Shown piece after piece: positions 34,712 through 44,303 of a stretch of DNA of 64,000 nucleotides. Both the position numbers and the translations under genes were made by a program. The notes beneath the pieces are model-generated. The model worked only from the letters and a program-made list of their open reading frames with translations, did no database searches and was not told the origin of the DNA. This DNA comes from DATARH01 sp963746885 (lineage in GTDB: Bacteria > Pseudomonadota > Alphaproteobacteria > ATCC43930 > CGMCC-115725), in the NCBI GenBank assembly GCA_963746885.1, contig CAVVDM010000011.1:372001-436000 (forward strand). The letters are read 5' to 3'. Position 1 is the stretch's first letter, and every line of letters begins with the position of its first letter.

Positions 34712-36244
34712 ATGACCGGAACGAACGGCAACGCGGTCGATTATTTTGTCGACCGGCATGTGCGCGAGGGGCGCGGCGGGCGGCTCGCGTTTGCCGATCC
34801 GTGGCGCAGCCTGACTTATGGGGAGCTGGCGGCAGCCTCGGCGCGGTTTGCGGTCGCGCTATGGGCCGCCGGCGTCCAGCGAGAGCAGCGCATTGCGCTG
34901 GTCATGCTCGACACGGTCGATTTCCCGATCGCGTTCTGGGGCGCCATCCGTGCCGGGGTCGTGCCGGTGCCGATCAACACGCTGTTGCCGGCCGACATCA
35001 CCGGCTACATCCTTGAAGACAGCCGCGCCGCCGCCGTCTTCGTCTCGGCGCCGCTGCTCGCGCCATTAGCTCCCGCCATCGAGCGGCTCGGCTTGGGCCG
35101 GACCGTCGCCAGCGTGCCTGACGGAAACGGCAGCGCCTTCGACGCGTTCCTGGCCGGCGGCGCGCCGGATGCCCGGCCGGCCGCGTGCTCGCCCGATGAG
35201 TGCGCGTTTTGGCTCTATTCGTCGGGCTCGACCGGCAACCCGAAGGGCGTGCGCCATGCTCATTCGAGCCTCGGGGCCACCGCCGACACCTATGGCGCGC
35301 AGGTGCTCGGCATCGCCCCCGACGATGTGATGTTCTCGGCGGCAAAGCTGTTTTTCGCCTACGGGCTGGGCAATTCGATGACGTTTCCGATGGCGGTCGG
35401 CGCCGCCGCGGTGCTGCTGCCCGACCGGCCGACGCCGGAGGCGGTATTGGCGACGATGCGGCGCTTCCGCCCGACGATGTTCGGCGGCGTGCCGACCCTG
35501 TATGCAGCCCTCCTAGCCCATCCCGAGCTTGGCCCGGGCGCCGGCTCCGACCGGCTGCGCCGCTGCATCTCGGCCGGCGAGCCGCTGCCCGAGCATATCG
35601 GGCTGCGTTGGCGCGAGCGGGTCGGCAGCGACATTCTCGACGGCATCGGCTCGACCGAAATGCTGCACATCTTCCTGTCGAACCGACCGGACGACATCCG
35701 CTACGGCACCACCGGCAAACCGGTGCCGGGCTATGACGTCCGCATCCTCGAAGCCGGCGGCGAGGTCGGGACCGGCGAGCCGGGCGAACTGGTGGTGCGC
35801 GGGCCCAGCGCCGCCGAGAGCTACTGGAACCAGCGCGACAAGTCGCGCCACACGTTCCGTGGCGAATGGACCCATACCGGCGACACCTACATGCGCGACG
35901 AGGACGGCTATTACCGCTATTGCGGGCGCAGCGACGACATGCTGAAGGTCGGCGGCATCTGGGTCTCGCCGTTCGAGGTCGAAGAGGCGCTGATCGGCCA
36001 TCCCGCGGTGCTCGAGGCGGGCGTCGTCGGCCATCCCGATTCCGACGCGCTGATCAAGCCGAAGGCGTTCGTCGTGCTGCAAGAAGGTGCGCCGCGCGAC
36101 GATCCCGCCGCCCTCGCCGTAGCCCTGCAAAACCACGTCAAGGAGCGGATCGGGGTGTGGAAATACCCACGCTGGATCACGTTCTGCGACACCTTGCCAA
36201 AGACCGCCACCGGCAAGATCCAGCGCTACAAATTGCGCGAATAG
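34712..36244 (+). CDS. Benzoate-CoA ligase family acyl-CoA synthetase
   Basis: ~510-residue class I adenylate-forming ligase. The family signature is the N-terminal NAVDYFVDRHVREGRGGRLAF, then GAIRAGVVPVPINTLLPADI, P-loop WLYSSGSTGNPKGVRHAHSS, DGIGSTEMLHIFLSNRPDDI, GKPVPGYDVRILE, THTGDTYMRDEDGYYRYCGR and the catalytic lysine in KTATGKIQRYKLRE. The GSTEMLHIFLSN segment is typical of benzoate/aryl-CoA ligases. Converts an aromatic acid to its CoA thioester with ATP. ATG 34712 follows ggagaa. No ring-cleaving pathway genes are adjacent, so the substrate may be another aryl or small acid. Confidence 0.86.
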   Translation: MTGTNGNAVDYFVDRHVREGRGGRLAFADPWRSLTYGELAAASARFAVALWAAGVQREQRIALVMLDTVDFPIAFWGAIRAGVVPVPINTLLPADITGYILEDSRAAAVFVSAPLLAPLAPAIERLGLGRTVASVPDGNGSAFDAFLAGGAPDARPAACSPDECAFWLYSSGSTGNPKGVRHAHSSLGATADTYGAQVLGIAPDDVMFSAAKLFFAYGLGNSMTFPMAVGAAAVLLPDRPTPEAVLATMRRFRPTMFGGVPTLYAALLAHPELGPGAGSDRLRRCISAGEPLPEHIGLRWRERVGSDILDGIGSTEMLHIFLSNRPDDIRYGTTGKPVPGYDVRILEAGGEVGTGEPGELVVRGPSAAESYWNQRDKSRHTFRGEWTHTGDTYMRDEDGYYRYCGRSDDMLKVGGIWVSPFEVEEALIGHPAVLEAGVVGHPDSDALIKPKAFVVLQEGAPRDDPAALAVALQNHVKERIGVWKYPRWITFCDTLPKTATGKIQRYKLRE

Positions 36245-36299
36245 CCCTGCGCTGTCGGCACGGCTCTTGCTGCGCCCGACGCGAGCATAGGAGCGAACG

Positions 36300-39117
36300 A
36301 TGCCGCAGAGCCGCAAGCGGAGCGCGCAGGCAATCCGGGCAGTCGAGGACGCCGAAGCCGGCAACCTGCCGAACGCCGCCGTCGAATCCGACAAGGATCG
36401 GCCGTTGTGGGAGGACACGCGGCTGCTCGGCCGGGTACTCGGCGACACGGTGCGCGAGCAGCACGGCGAGCGCGTGTTCGATGTCATCGAGCGCATCCGC
36501 CAGACCTCGGTCCGCTTCCGGCGCGACGAGGACGAAGTCGCCCGCCGCGAACTCGGCGAATTGATGGACGGGCTGGGGCGCGGCGTCGCGCTGCAGATCA
36601 TCCGCGCGTTCGGCTTCTTTTCGCACCTCGCCAATATCGCCGAGGACCAGCACCGCATCCGCCGCACCCGGGCGCACGCGCGCGCCAATTCGCCACCGCG
36701 CGACGGCTCGATGGCGCACGCGCTTGGGCGCGCCCGCGAGGCTGGCATTACCGGCGCGCAGCTGCGCGAGTTTCTGGCGACCGCCTCGATCAGCCCGGTA
36801 TTGACCGCGCATCCGACCGAGGTGCGCCGGCGCAGCACGATCGACCGCGAGATGGAGGTCGCCCACCTGCTGGCCGAGCGCGACCGCACCGATTTGACGC
36901 CGGAGGAGCTGGCGGTCAACGAGGAGGCATTGCGCCGCGCCGTCCTGACCCTGTGGCAGACCAGCCTGTTGCGGCGCACCCGATTGCGCGTCATCGACGA
37001 GGTCGTCAATGGGCTGGCCTATTACGACTTCACGTTTCTGCGCGAGCTGCCCCGGCTCTACGCGACGCTGGAGGACGCGCTCGCCGCCGCCGGCGAAGGC
37101 GACGACAGCCTTCCCTCGTTCCTGCGCATGGGCAGCTGGATCGGCGGCGACCGCGACGGCAATCCGTTCGTCACCGCCGAGGTGTTGCGCCGTGCCCTGT
37201 TGGTGCAAAGCGGGCGGGCCTTGCGCTTCTATCTCGACGAGTTGCGGCTGCTTGAAGGCGAGTTGTCGCTCGACACCCGCATCGTCGACGTGTCGGAGGC
37301 GTTGCGCGAACTCGCCGACCGCGCGCCCGAGGTGCTGCACCGCGCCGACGAACCGTATCGCCGGGCGATCTCGCATATTCATGCGCGGCTGGCCGCGACC
37401 GCGCAGCGCCTCGCCGAGCCGTGGCAAGGCGAGCCGGCGCCCGGTGTGGCGCCGCCCTATCAGGCTGCTGCGGAACTCGGCGCGGATCTCGACATCCTGC
37501 ATCGCTCACTGGTGGCTAACGGCTCGATGGCGTTGGCGCGCGGCCGCCTGCGCCGCCTGCGCCGGGCGGTCGACCTATTCGGATTTCACCTCGCCGCGCT
37601 CGACATGCGGCAGGGCTCGGAGGTGCATCGCCGCACCGTTACCGAGCTGTTCGACACCGCGCTGCCCACCGCCTATGCCGAGCTTGAGGAAAACCCGCGC
37701 ATCGAGCTGTTGCGGGCGGAATTGCGCTCGGCGCGGCCGCTCGCGTCGCGCTTCCTCACCTACTCGCCGGAAACTTCGTCAGAATTGGCAATCCTCGACG
37801 CGGCCGCCGAGGCGCAAAGGCGTTACGGCGTGGCCGCGCTGCCGCATTACGTGATCTCGCAATGCGCCAGCGTCTCGCACATTCTCGAAGTCGCGCTGCT
37901 GCTCAAGGAAGCCGGGCTGATGCGCACGCGCGACGGCGCGCTGGCGCTCGACATCGTGCCGCTGTTCGAGACGATCGCCGATTTGCGCGCCTGCGACCGC
38001 ATCATGGACCGGCTGTTCCAGGTGCCGGAATATGCCAGGCTGCTCGACAGTCGCGGCCGGTCGCAGGAGGTCATGCTCGGCTATTCCGACAGTAACAAGG
38101 ACGGCGGCTTCCTGACCTCGGGCTGGGAGCTTTATCAGGCGGAAATCGCGCTGGTTGAGGTGTTTCGCCGCCACAACGTCAAACTGCGGCTGTTCCACGG
38201 CCGCGGCGGCTCGGTCGGGCGCGGCGGCGGCCCGAGCTACCAGGCGATCCTGGCGCAGCCCGGCGGCGCGGTGCAGGGCGCGATCCGCATCACCGAGCAG
38301 GGCGAGGTCATCGCCAGCAAATATTCCAACGCCGAGATCGGCCGGCGCAATCTCGAAATCCTGTTTGCCGCGACCCTCGAAGCGACATTGCTGCATACCG
38401 GCGAAGCGGCGCCGCACACCGTCTATCTCGACGCGATGGCGGAATTGTCCGATCTCGCCTACCGCGCCTACCGCAGCCTGGTCTAGCGACACGCCGGGGT
38501 TCGACCAGTATTTCCGCGAATCGACGGTGATCGGCGAGATCGCCAACCTCAACATCGGCAGCCGCCCGGCCTCGCGCAAGCCGTCGACCCGGCTCGAAGA
38601 TCTGCGCGCCATTCCCTGGGTGTTCAGCTGGGCGCAGTGCCGCCTGATGCTGCCCGGCTGGTACGGCTTCGGCACGGCGGTCGAGGGCTGGCTCGCGGCC
38701 CATCCCGACACCGGCATGGGTTTGCTGCACGCGATGTATCGCGAGTGGCCGTTCTTTCGTTCCCTGTTGTCGAACATGGACATGGTGCTGGCCAAGAGCG
38801 ATATCGGCATCGCCTCGCGCTATGCAGAGCTGGTCGCCGAGCCGGCGGTGCGCGAGCCGATCTTTGCGCGGCTGCGCGGCGAGCGCGAAGCGACGATCGA
38901 CGCGCTGCTGGCGATCACCGGGCAGCGCACGCTGATCGAAGGCAACCCGCTGCTGGCGCGCTCGATCCGCAACCGCTTCCCCTATCTCGATCCGCTCAAC
39001 CATATGCAGATCGAGCTGCTGAAGCGCTACCGCGCCGGCGACACGGCCGAGGATGTCGTCGCCGGCATCCACCTGACGATCAACGGGATCGCGGCCGGCC
39101 TGCGCAACAGCGGCTGA
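36300..39117 (+). CDS. ppc: Phosphoenolpyruvate carboxylase, frameshifted
   Basis: Anaplerotic enzyme forming oxaloacetate from PEP and bicarbonate. Conserved sites: SPVLTAHPTEVRRRSTIDRE (catalytic His), GSWIGGDRDGNPFVT, GYSDSNKDGGFLTSGWELYQ, RLFHGRGGSVGRGGGPSYQA and the C-terminal GLRNSG. The first frame stops at 38486 after YRAYRSLV; the next frame continues DTPGFDQYFRESTVIGEIAN. In gtctagcgac, dropping one g gives V-Y-D-T-P, the expected sequence. Corrected length ~938 residues is normal. Since ppc is usually important for growth on C3 compounds, an artefactual insertion is likely. Confidence 0.92.
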
Positions 39118-39148
39118 CCGTGCACTGCCGGGCGCCTGCCGCCGTGTC

Positions 39149-40366
39149 TTACTTGCTGGTCCAGATCATTTGGCGCACCTGCGGATAGATCTCGCTCGCC
39201 CAACGCCGGCCGCTGAACACGCCGTAATGGCCGACCCCGGTCTGCAGGTGGTGGCGTTTGCGCATCGGGTGCAGCCCGGTGCACAGTTCCTGCGCGGCAA
39301 GGGTTTGGCCGAGCCCGCAGATATCGTCGTTCTCGCCTTCGACGGTCATCAGCGCGGTGCGCCGGATCACCGCCGGATCGACGACGCGGCCGCGCGAGAC
39401 GAGCGTGCCGCGCGCCAATTCCTGTTGCTGGAAGATGCGGCTCACCGTTTCGAGATAGAATTCCGCCGGCAGGTCCATCACCGCGAAATACTCGTCGTAG
39501 AAGGCGCGGTGCAGCGCCGTCTTGGCATCGTCCTGTTCGGCGAGGCTGGCGAAATGATCGGCATGGGCGCGGACATGCCGGTCGAAATTCATCATCATGA
39601 ACGCGCCGATCTGCAGAAAGCCGGGATAGACGCGGCGGAAAACCCCGCGGTTGCCGGGCGGCACAAGGCTGATCAGACGGCTCTCGAACCATTCGATCGG
39701 GTGGCTGGTGGCCAGCCGGTTGACCTCGGTCGGGCTGATCCTGGTGTCGATCGGCCCGGCCATCAGGATCATGCTGGGCGGCTGCGCCGGGTTTCCTTCC
39801 GCCGCCATGATCGCGACGGCGGCGAGCACCGCGACGGTCGGCTGGCACACCGCGATGACATGCGTGCCCGGCCCCAGCGCCTCGATAAAGCCGATCACGT
39901 AGTCGATGAAATCGTCGAAGCCGAAGCCGCCGGCCGCCAGCGGCACGTCGCGCGCGTTATGCCAATCGGTCAGATAGACGTCATGGTCGGGGAGCATCGT
40001 GCGCACCGTGCCGCGCAGCAAGGTCGCGAAGTGGCCCGACATCGGCGAGACCAGCAGCACCCGCGGCTGCGCCACCGGCGTTTCCTTGGCGAAATGCAGC
40101 AATGTGCCGAATGGCCGCGTGAGCATCGGCTCCTCGCGGATCGCAACGCTGCGGCCGCCGACCACCACCCGGTCGATCCCGAAGGGCGGTCGCTGATGCG
40201 TCAATCGCCATCCGGCCATCAATTCGCACGCCGCGGCAAACTGGCGCAGCCATGCGTTGGCCGGCAGGCCTGGCCACGGCGTGCGCAATTGCCCGGCAGC
40301 GGTGCCGGCCGCCGCCTGCAGCGGCAGCATCATCTCGGCGAGCGCCTGATAGGCGTGGTAGAGCAC
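39149..40366 (-). CDS. phaZ: Intracellular polyhydroxyalkanoate (PHB) depolymerase
   Basis: 405-residue alpha/beta hydrolase of the intracellular PHB depolymerase family. The lipase-like box contains cysteine: HVIAVCQPTVAVLAAVAIM. Other family segments are LLVSPMSGHFATLLRGTV, DVYLTDWHNARDVPL, LMAGPIDTRISPTEVN and the C-terminal GVGHYGVFSGRRWASEIYP with the catalytic His. Mobilises stored polyhydroxybutyrate to 3-hydroxybutyrate. N-terminal LYHAYQALAEMMLPLQAAAG is standard for the family. Converges on ppc. No phaC or phasin gene is nearby. Confidence 0.9.
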   Translation of the reverse strand: MLYHAYQALAEMMLPLQAAAGTAAGQLRTPWPGLPANAWLRQFAAACELMAGWRLTHQRPPFGIDRVVVGGRSVAIREEPMLTRPFGTLLHFAKETPVAQPRVLLVSPMSGHFATLLRGTVRTMLPDHDVYLTDWHNARDVPLAAGGFGFDDFIDYVIGFIEALGPGTHVIAVCQPTVAVLAAVAIMAAEGNPAQPPSMILMAGPIDTRISPTEVNRLATSHPIEWFESRLISLVPPGNRGVFRRVYPGFLQIGAFMMMNFDRHVRAHADHFASLAEQDDAKTALHRAFYDEYFAVMDLPAEFYLETVSRIFQQQELARGTLVSRGRVVDPAVIRRTALMTVEGENDDICGLGQTLAAQELCTGLHPMRKRHHLQTGVGHYGVFSGRRWASEIYPQVRQMIWTSK

Positions 40367-40487
40367 GGGCTGCTAAGGCTGACGACGATGGCGGAGCGGC
40401 AAGGCGGGGCCCGTGGGATTATGGAACGACGCGACGGTCACAGCATATTCCGGTTGCGCGTGGCTGCAAGCACCACAGGAGGAGCGC

Positions 40488-41144
40488 ATGGCCAAAGCCA
40501 GGCTTGTCATCAGTAGCAAGAACTATTCCTCCTGGTCGCTGCGCGGCTGGCTGCTGACGAAATGGTCGGGGCTCGATTTTGTCGAGGAGATCGCCTCGCC
40601 CGACGATCCCGATGTGCGGGCCGAATTGCTGCTGCGCTCGTCCTCGATCCTGGTGCCGTGCCTGATCCACGAGGGGCGCTCGGTGTGGGACACCCTGGCG
40701 ATCGCTGAATATCTCAACGAGATCCGGCCGCAGGCGGCGCTGCTGCCGGCGGATCAGACAGCGCGCGCCCGCTGCCGCTCGATTTCCGGCGAGATGCATT
40801 CCGGTTTTGTCGCGCTGCGCTCGGCATTGCCGATGAACCTGAAAGCCCACAAGCCGGGCTTTGTGATCTGGTCGGAGGCACAGGCAGACATCGACCGGAT
40901 CCTCAAGATCTGGGGCGATTGCCTAGCGACTTGGCACGGCCCCTATCTGTTCGGCGAGTACCTGAGCATCGCCGACGCGATGTACGCCCCGGTGTGCACC
41001 CGCTTTAAGACCTACAATGTGACGTTGACCGGCGCGGCGGCTGCCTATTGCGCGCGGATCATGGAGCTGCCGTCGATGGGCGAGTGGATCGCCGACGCGC
41101 TGGCCGAGCCGGACGCCGTGCCAGAACTCGACTTCGAGTTCTGA
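40488..41144 (+). CDS. Glutathione S-transferase family protein
   Basis: 218 residues. The N-terminal thioredoxin-like domain starts ARLVISSKNYSSWSLRGWLL, where the SxxYSSWS motif provides the catalytic Ser/Tyr region, and contains ILVPCLIHEGRSVWDTLAIA (cis-Pro and GSH-binding E/S-type site). The helical C-domain has GPYLFGEYLSIADAMYAPVC, the N-capping box of GSTs. ATG 40488 follows aggaggag. It resembles YfcF/zeta-like bacterial GSTs with a conserved SSWSLR start. Probably cytosolic detoxification; substrate unknown. Confidence 0.87.
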   Translation: MAKARLVISSKNYSSWSLRGWLLTKWSGLDFVEEIASPDDPDVRAELLLRSSSILVPCLIHEGRSVWDTLAIAEYLNEIRPQAALLPADQTARARCRSISGEMHSGFVALRSALPMNLKAHKPGFVIWSEAQADIDRILKIWGDCLATWHGPYLFGEYLSIADAMYAPVCTRFKTYNVTLTGAAAAYCARIMELPSMGEWIADALAEPDAVPELDFEF

Positions 41145-41180
41145 CCGGCGCCGGCCGCCCCAACCCGGTATCCCGCCGAC

Positions 41181-41897
41181 TTAGCCGTGGTGGAACGGAT
41201 GGTCGATGATCTCCTTCTGCTCGGGGCTCAGCGCCTTATAGAGCTGCTCCAGCACCGGGCGCGCCTGCTGCAACGTCTGCAGGTGGGTGCTGAGGAATTT
41301 TTCGCGCCGGTCGACCCGGTCGAGGACGGTCTGCTGTCCGGCCGGCGTTCCCGCCGTCTTCAGCGCGGCGCACAGTTGCTGCTCCTTCGCGCTCCCCGCT
41401 TCGATGATCGCGTTCAGCTTGTCCCAGATCGGGCGCTGCTCGGCGGTCAGGTCGAGCTTGGCGACGGTGTAGGCGACCATGCCGGCGCGCCGTGCGACCC
41501 GCTCGGTGCAGCGCTCGGCTGGCGTGCGGTGCGCCTTCCCCTCACGCATCATCCCCCAGCCGTGGCCCATCGGGCCCCTGCCCCAATGGTGTTCCCGCAT
41601 CATGCCCGGGCCGCCCATCATGCCGCCCATTCCCATGCGACCCATGCCCTCGTCGTCGCCCGGCGTGCCGTGTCCGCGCATGCCGCCGCCCATTCCGGTC
41701 GGACCCATGCCCGGATGGTCGCCCATCCTGCCTTGGCCCATCTGCGGCATGCTCTGCGGCGCCGGCGCCGGCGCCGGCGTGGCCTGAGCGGCGGGCGGCG
41801 GGCTCGGGTTGTCGGCCGACCAGGCGACCATCGGTGACGCGATCGCGATGCCGCCAATCAACGCGACACAAGCTATTACTGATACTGACCTGTTCAT
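41181..41897 (-). CDS. Spy/LTXXQ-motif family periplasmic protein with Met/Gly/His-rich region
   Basis: 238 residues. A signal peptide (VIACVALIGGIAIASPMVAW) is followed by a Pro/Ala linker and a low-complexity stretch of about 65 residues dominated by Gly, Met and His (MGGGMRGHG and MGRMGMGGMMGG). A helical C-domain carries AYTVAKLDLTAEQRPIWDKL, the LTxxQ motif, and a second YKALSPEQKEIIDH. Spy-like proteins are periplasmic chaperones or metal sensors (CpxP, ZraP, CnrX). The Met/His stretch could bind Cu or Ag. Start ATG 41897. Lies alone between GST (convergent) and the M20 hydrolase (divergent). Confidence 0.78.
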   Translation of the reverse strand: MNRSVSVIACVALIGGIAIASPMVAWSADNPSPPPAAQATPAPAPAPQSMPQMGQGRMGDHPGMGPTGMGGGMRGHGTPGDDEGMGRMGMGGMMGGPGMMREHHWGRGPMGHGWGMMREGKAHRTPAERCTERVARRAGMVAYTVAKLDLTAEQRPIWDKLNAIIEAGSAKEQQLCAALKTAGTPAGQQTVLDRVDRREKFLSTHLQTLQQARPVLEQLYKALSPEQKEIIDHPFHHG

Positions 41898-42018
41898 CGC
41901 ACGCTCTCCATCGGTGTTCCTGAACTACAGTAGGCGGGCAATCGGCCATCGCTCCCCGCGCGGCCGGCCGGACGCGGGTTAATTCGCTGACAGGTTTGTT
42001 AGAGGACGGAGGGCACGA

Positions 42019-43254
42019 ATGCTGAAAATCGATGGCGAACGGGTCGTCGCCGACTTGAAGCGCCTCGCTGAATTCGGGCGTTACAAAACGGGCGTGCACC
42101 GCCCGACCTACTCGCCCGAGGACCGCGCATCGCGCCAGTGGCTGGCCGAGCGATTTGCCGAAGCCGGGCTTGACCCGGTCATCGACGGCATCGGCAACGT
42201 GCTCGGTCGCAACCCGCGCGCGTCGCGCCGGCTGCTGGTCGGCTCGCACAGCGAGACGCAGCCGCATGGCGGCTGGCTCGACGGCGCACTGGGCGTCGTC
42301 TACGCACTCGAGGCGGCACGCGCCATCGCCGCCGACCCGACGCTCGCCGGGCTTGGCGTCGAGGCGGTCGCCTGGGCCGACGAGGAGGGGCATTACGGCA
42401 ACATGCTCGGCAGCCGCTCGTTTACCGAGGGCCTCGATGATGCCGAGATCGACACCGCGGCCAGCCGCGACGGCACCCCCCTGCGCGCCGCCCTGGCCGC
42501 CGCCGGCTATGCCGGAAGGCCCTGCGAGCGGCTCGATCCGGCGCGCTATGTCGGCTATCTGGAGGCCCATATCGAGCAGGGCGCGACGCTCGAATCGACC
42601 GGCGACCGGATCGGCATCGTCGAGGCGATCATCGGCAGCTGGAACTACTGGGTCACCGTCATCGGCGAGCAGAACCATGCCGGCACGACCGAGATGACGC
42701 GGCGCAAGGATGCCGGGGTCGCGCTGGTGCGGCTGGCGACAGCCATCCATGACCGCTTTGCCGGGATCGCCGGTCAACGGACCGGTTCACGCACCGTGTG
42801 GACGATCGGGCGCATTCTGCTCGACCCGAACGCGCCGAGCATCGTGCCGGGCCGGGCCGAGATGCAGGTGCAGTTCCGCGATACCGATCCTGACATCCTG
42901 GCGCGATTCGAGCGCAGCCTGCACGAGCTGGTTGCCGCGGCGGACCATGCCGGCCCGTGCGCGGTCGCGCTCGTGCCCCTGTCGAAAAGCGAGCCGGCAG
43001 CGATGGATCCCGGCTTTCAGGCGGCAATCGAGGCGGTAGCGGAGCGCCACGCGCCGGGGCGGCATCGGCGGATGCCGAGTGGCGCCGGACATGATGCGCA
43101 GATCCTGGCACGCCGGGTGCGCTCCGCTATGATGTTCGTCCCGAGCGTCGGCGGCGTCAGCCACCACTGGTCGGAGGACACCACGGAGGCGGACATCATG
43201 CTCGGCGCGCAGGTCTTCGCCGACGCCGCGGCAGCAATTCTTCAGGAGGGCTGA
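42019..43254 (+). CDS. M20 family metallo-amidohydrolase (allantoate amidohydrolase / N-carbamoyl-L-amino acid hydrolase type)
   Basis: 411-residue di-zinc hydrolase. Metal-ligand segments are LVGSHSETQPHGGWLDGALG (the usual GSHxDT/S-x-GG-x-D-G), AWADEEGHYGNMLGSRSF with the Asp/Glu pair, and a C-terminal MPSGAGHDAQILARR with His. The dimerisation domain has NYWVTVIGEQNHAGTTEMTR. Hydrolyses N-carbamoyl or ureido compounds. In most relatives the first motif is GSHxDT; here Ser-Glu replaces it (SHSET), so one zinc ligand position differs, which may affect activity or substrate. Followed by the NMT1-like gene after 5 nt: likely operon. Confidence 0.85.
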   Translation: MLKIDGERVVADLKRLAEFGRYKTGVHRPTYSPEDRASRQWLAERFAEAGLDPVIDGIGNVLGRNPRASRRLLVGSHSETQPHGGWLDGALGVVYALEAARAIAADPTLAGLGVEAVAWADEEGHYGNMLGSRSFTEGLDDAEIDTAASRDGTPLRAALAAAGYAGRPCERLDPARYVGYLEAHIEQGATLESTGDRIGIVEAIIGSWNYWVTVIGEQNHAGTTEMTRRKDAGVALVRLATAIHDRFAGIAGQRTGSRTVWTIGRILLDPNAPSIVPGRAEMQVQFRDTDPDILARFERSLHELVAAADHAGPCAVALVPLSKSEPAAMDPGFQAAIEAVAERHAPGRHRRMPSGAGHDAQILARRVRSAMMFVPSVGGVSHHWSEDTTEADIMLGAQVFADAAAAILQEG

Positions 43255-43259
43255 GGGCC

Positions 43260-44177
43260 GTGGCGCTGGTTGTGCAGGAATCGTTGCGCGCGCTGTTTTA
43301 TGCGCCCTATTACGCGGCGCTGGCGTTGCGTGCCTATGACCAGGAGGGCGTCGAGGTGCGCTTTACCAGCGCGCCGCGCCCGGGGCAGGCGGCCGACGGA
43401 TTGTTTCACGGCACGGTCGACGTGACGTGGGGCGGGCCGATGCGGGTCAACCAAATCTACGACCTGCGGGCGCATTGCGATCTCGTGTGCTTCGGCGAAG
43501 CGGTGACGCGCGACCCGTTCGTGCTGATCGGCCGCGTTCCGCGGCCGAATTTCCGCCTCGCCGTGCTGACCGCGATGCGGATCGCCACGGTCAGCGAGGT
43601 GCCGACCCCCTGGCTGTGCCTGCAGGAGGATTTGCGCCGCGCCGGGATCGACCCGGACAACATCGACCGAATCGGCGATTGGTCGATGGCCGAGAACATG
43701 GACGCGCTGCACCGCGGCGACGTCGATGCAATCCAGCTGTTCCAGCCTCAGGCCGAGGAGCTGATCACCTCGGGGATGGGCCATTTGTGGTATGCCGCAG
43801 CGACGCGCGGACCGTGCTCGTATACAACCTTCTACGCGCGCCACAGCACGCTGGTCGCCAAGCGCGACGAGTTCCTCAGGCTGGTGCGCGCCCTTTACCG
43901 CACGCAGAAATGGCTGCATCGCGCCTCTGACGAGGCGCTCGCGGCGGTTGTCGAACCCTATTTCCCGGCTGTGCCGTCACCGCTGCTGCGGGCCGCGCTG
44001 GCGCGCTACCGCACGCTCGGCATCTGGAGCCGCACTCCAATCCTGCCGCGCGACGGCTACCAGCGCCTGGTTGCCGGACTCGTCTCCGGCGGCTTCGCCA
44101 AGGGGACGGCCTACGAAACCGCGGTCGACAACAGCCTCGCCGGAGAGGTGGTGGACGAGAATCCGCCGAGTCTGTAG
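43260..44177 (+). CDS. NMT1/SsuA-like substrate-binding-fold protein without signal peptide
   Basis: 305 residues of the NMT1/THI5 periplasmic-binding fold: LVVQESLRALFYAPYYAALA, DVTWGGPMRVNQIYD, RIATVSEVPTPWLCLQEDLR, NMDALHRGDVDAIQLFQPQA and ARHSTLVAKRDEFLRLVRAL. It begins directly with the first beta strand from GTG 43260, so no secretion signal is visible. It might be cytosolic, as with THI5-type enzymes, or exported another way. No ABC permease or ATPase gene lies nearby. It forms a two-gene unit with the M20 amidohydrolase and may bind that enzyme's substrate or product. Confidence 0.75.
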   Translation: MALVVQESLRALFYAPYYAALALRAYDQEGVEVRFTSAPRPGQAADGLFHGTVDVTWGGPMRVNQIYDLRAHCDLVCFGEAVTRDPFVLIGRVPRPNFRLAVLTAMRIATVSEVPTPWLCLQEDLRRAGIDPDNIDRIGDWSMAENMDALHRGDVDAIQLFQPQAEELITSGMGHLWYAAATRGPCSYTTFYARHSTLVAKRDEFLRLVRALYRTQKWLHRASDEALAAVVEPYFPAVPSPLLRAALARYRTLGIWSRTPILPRDGYQRLVAGLVSGGFAKGTAYETAVDNSLAGEVVDENPPSL

Positions 44178-44303
44178 AAGAAACGAATTATATTAGCACT
44201 TTAATTTGTAACCTCGCGCGGTTCTGAATTCAATTTTTTCCAGAAAGCCGATTTTGCGGCTTCGGATGTCCTTTCTCCCCTCGGCTATCCGGAAGAGGAG
44301 CGG

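Noticed and set aside
44245..44262. aagccg-attttg-cggctt hairpin after the NMT1-like gene as terminator
   Set aside because: Not followed by a T-run in either direction.
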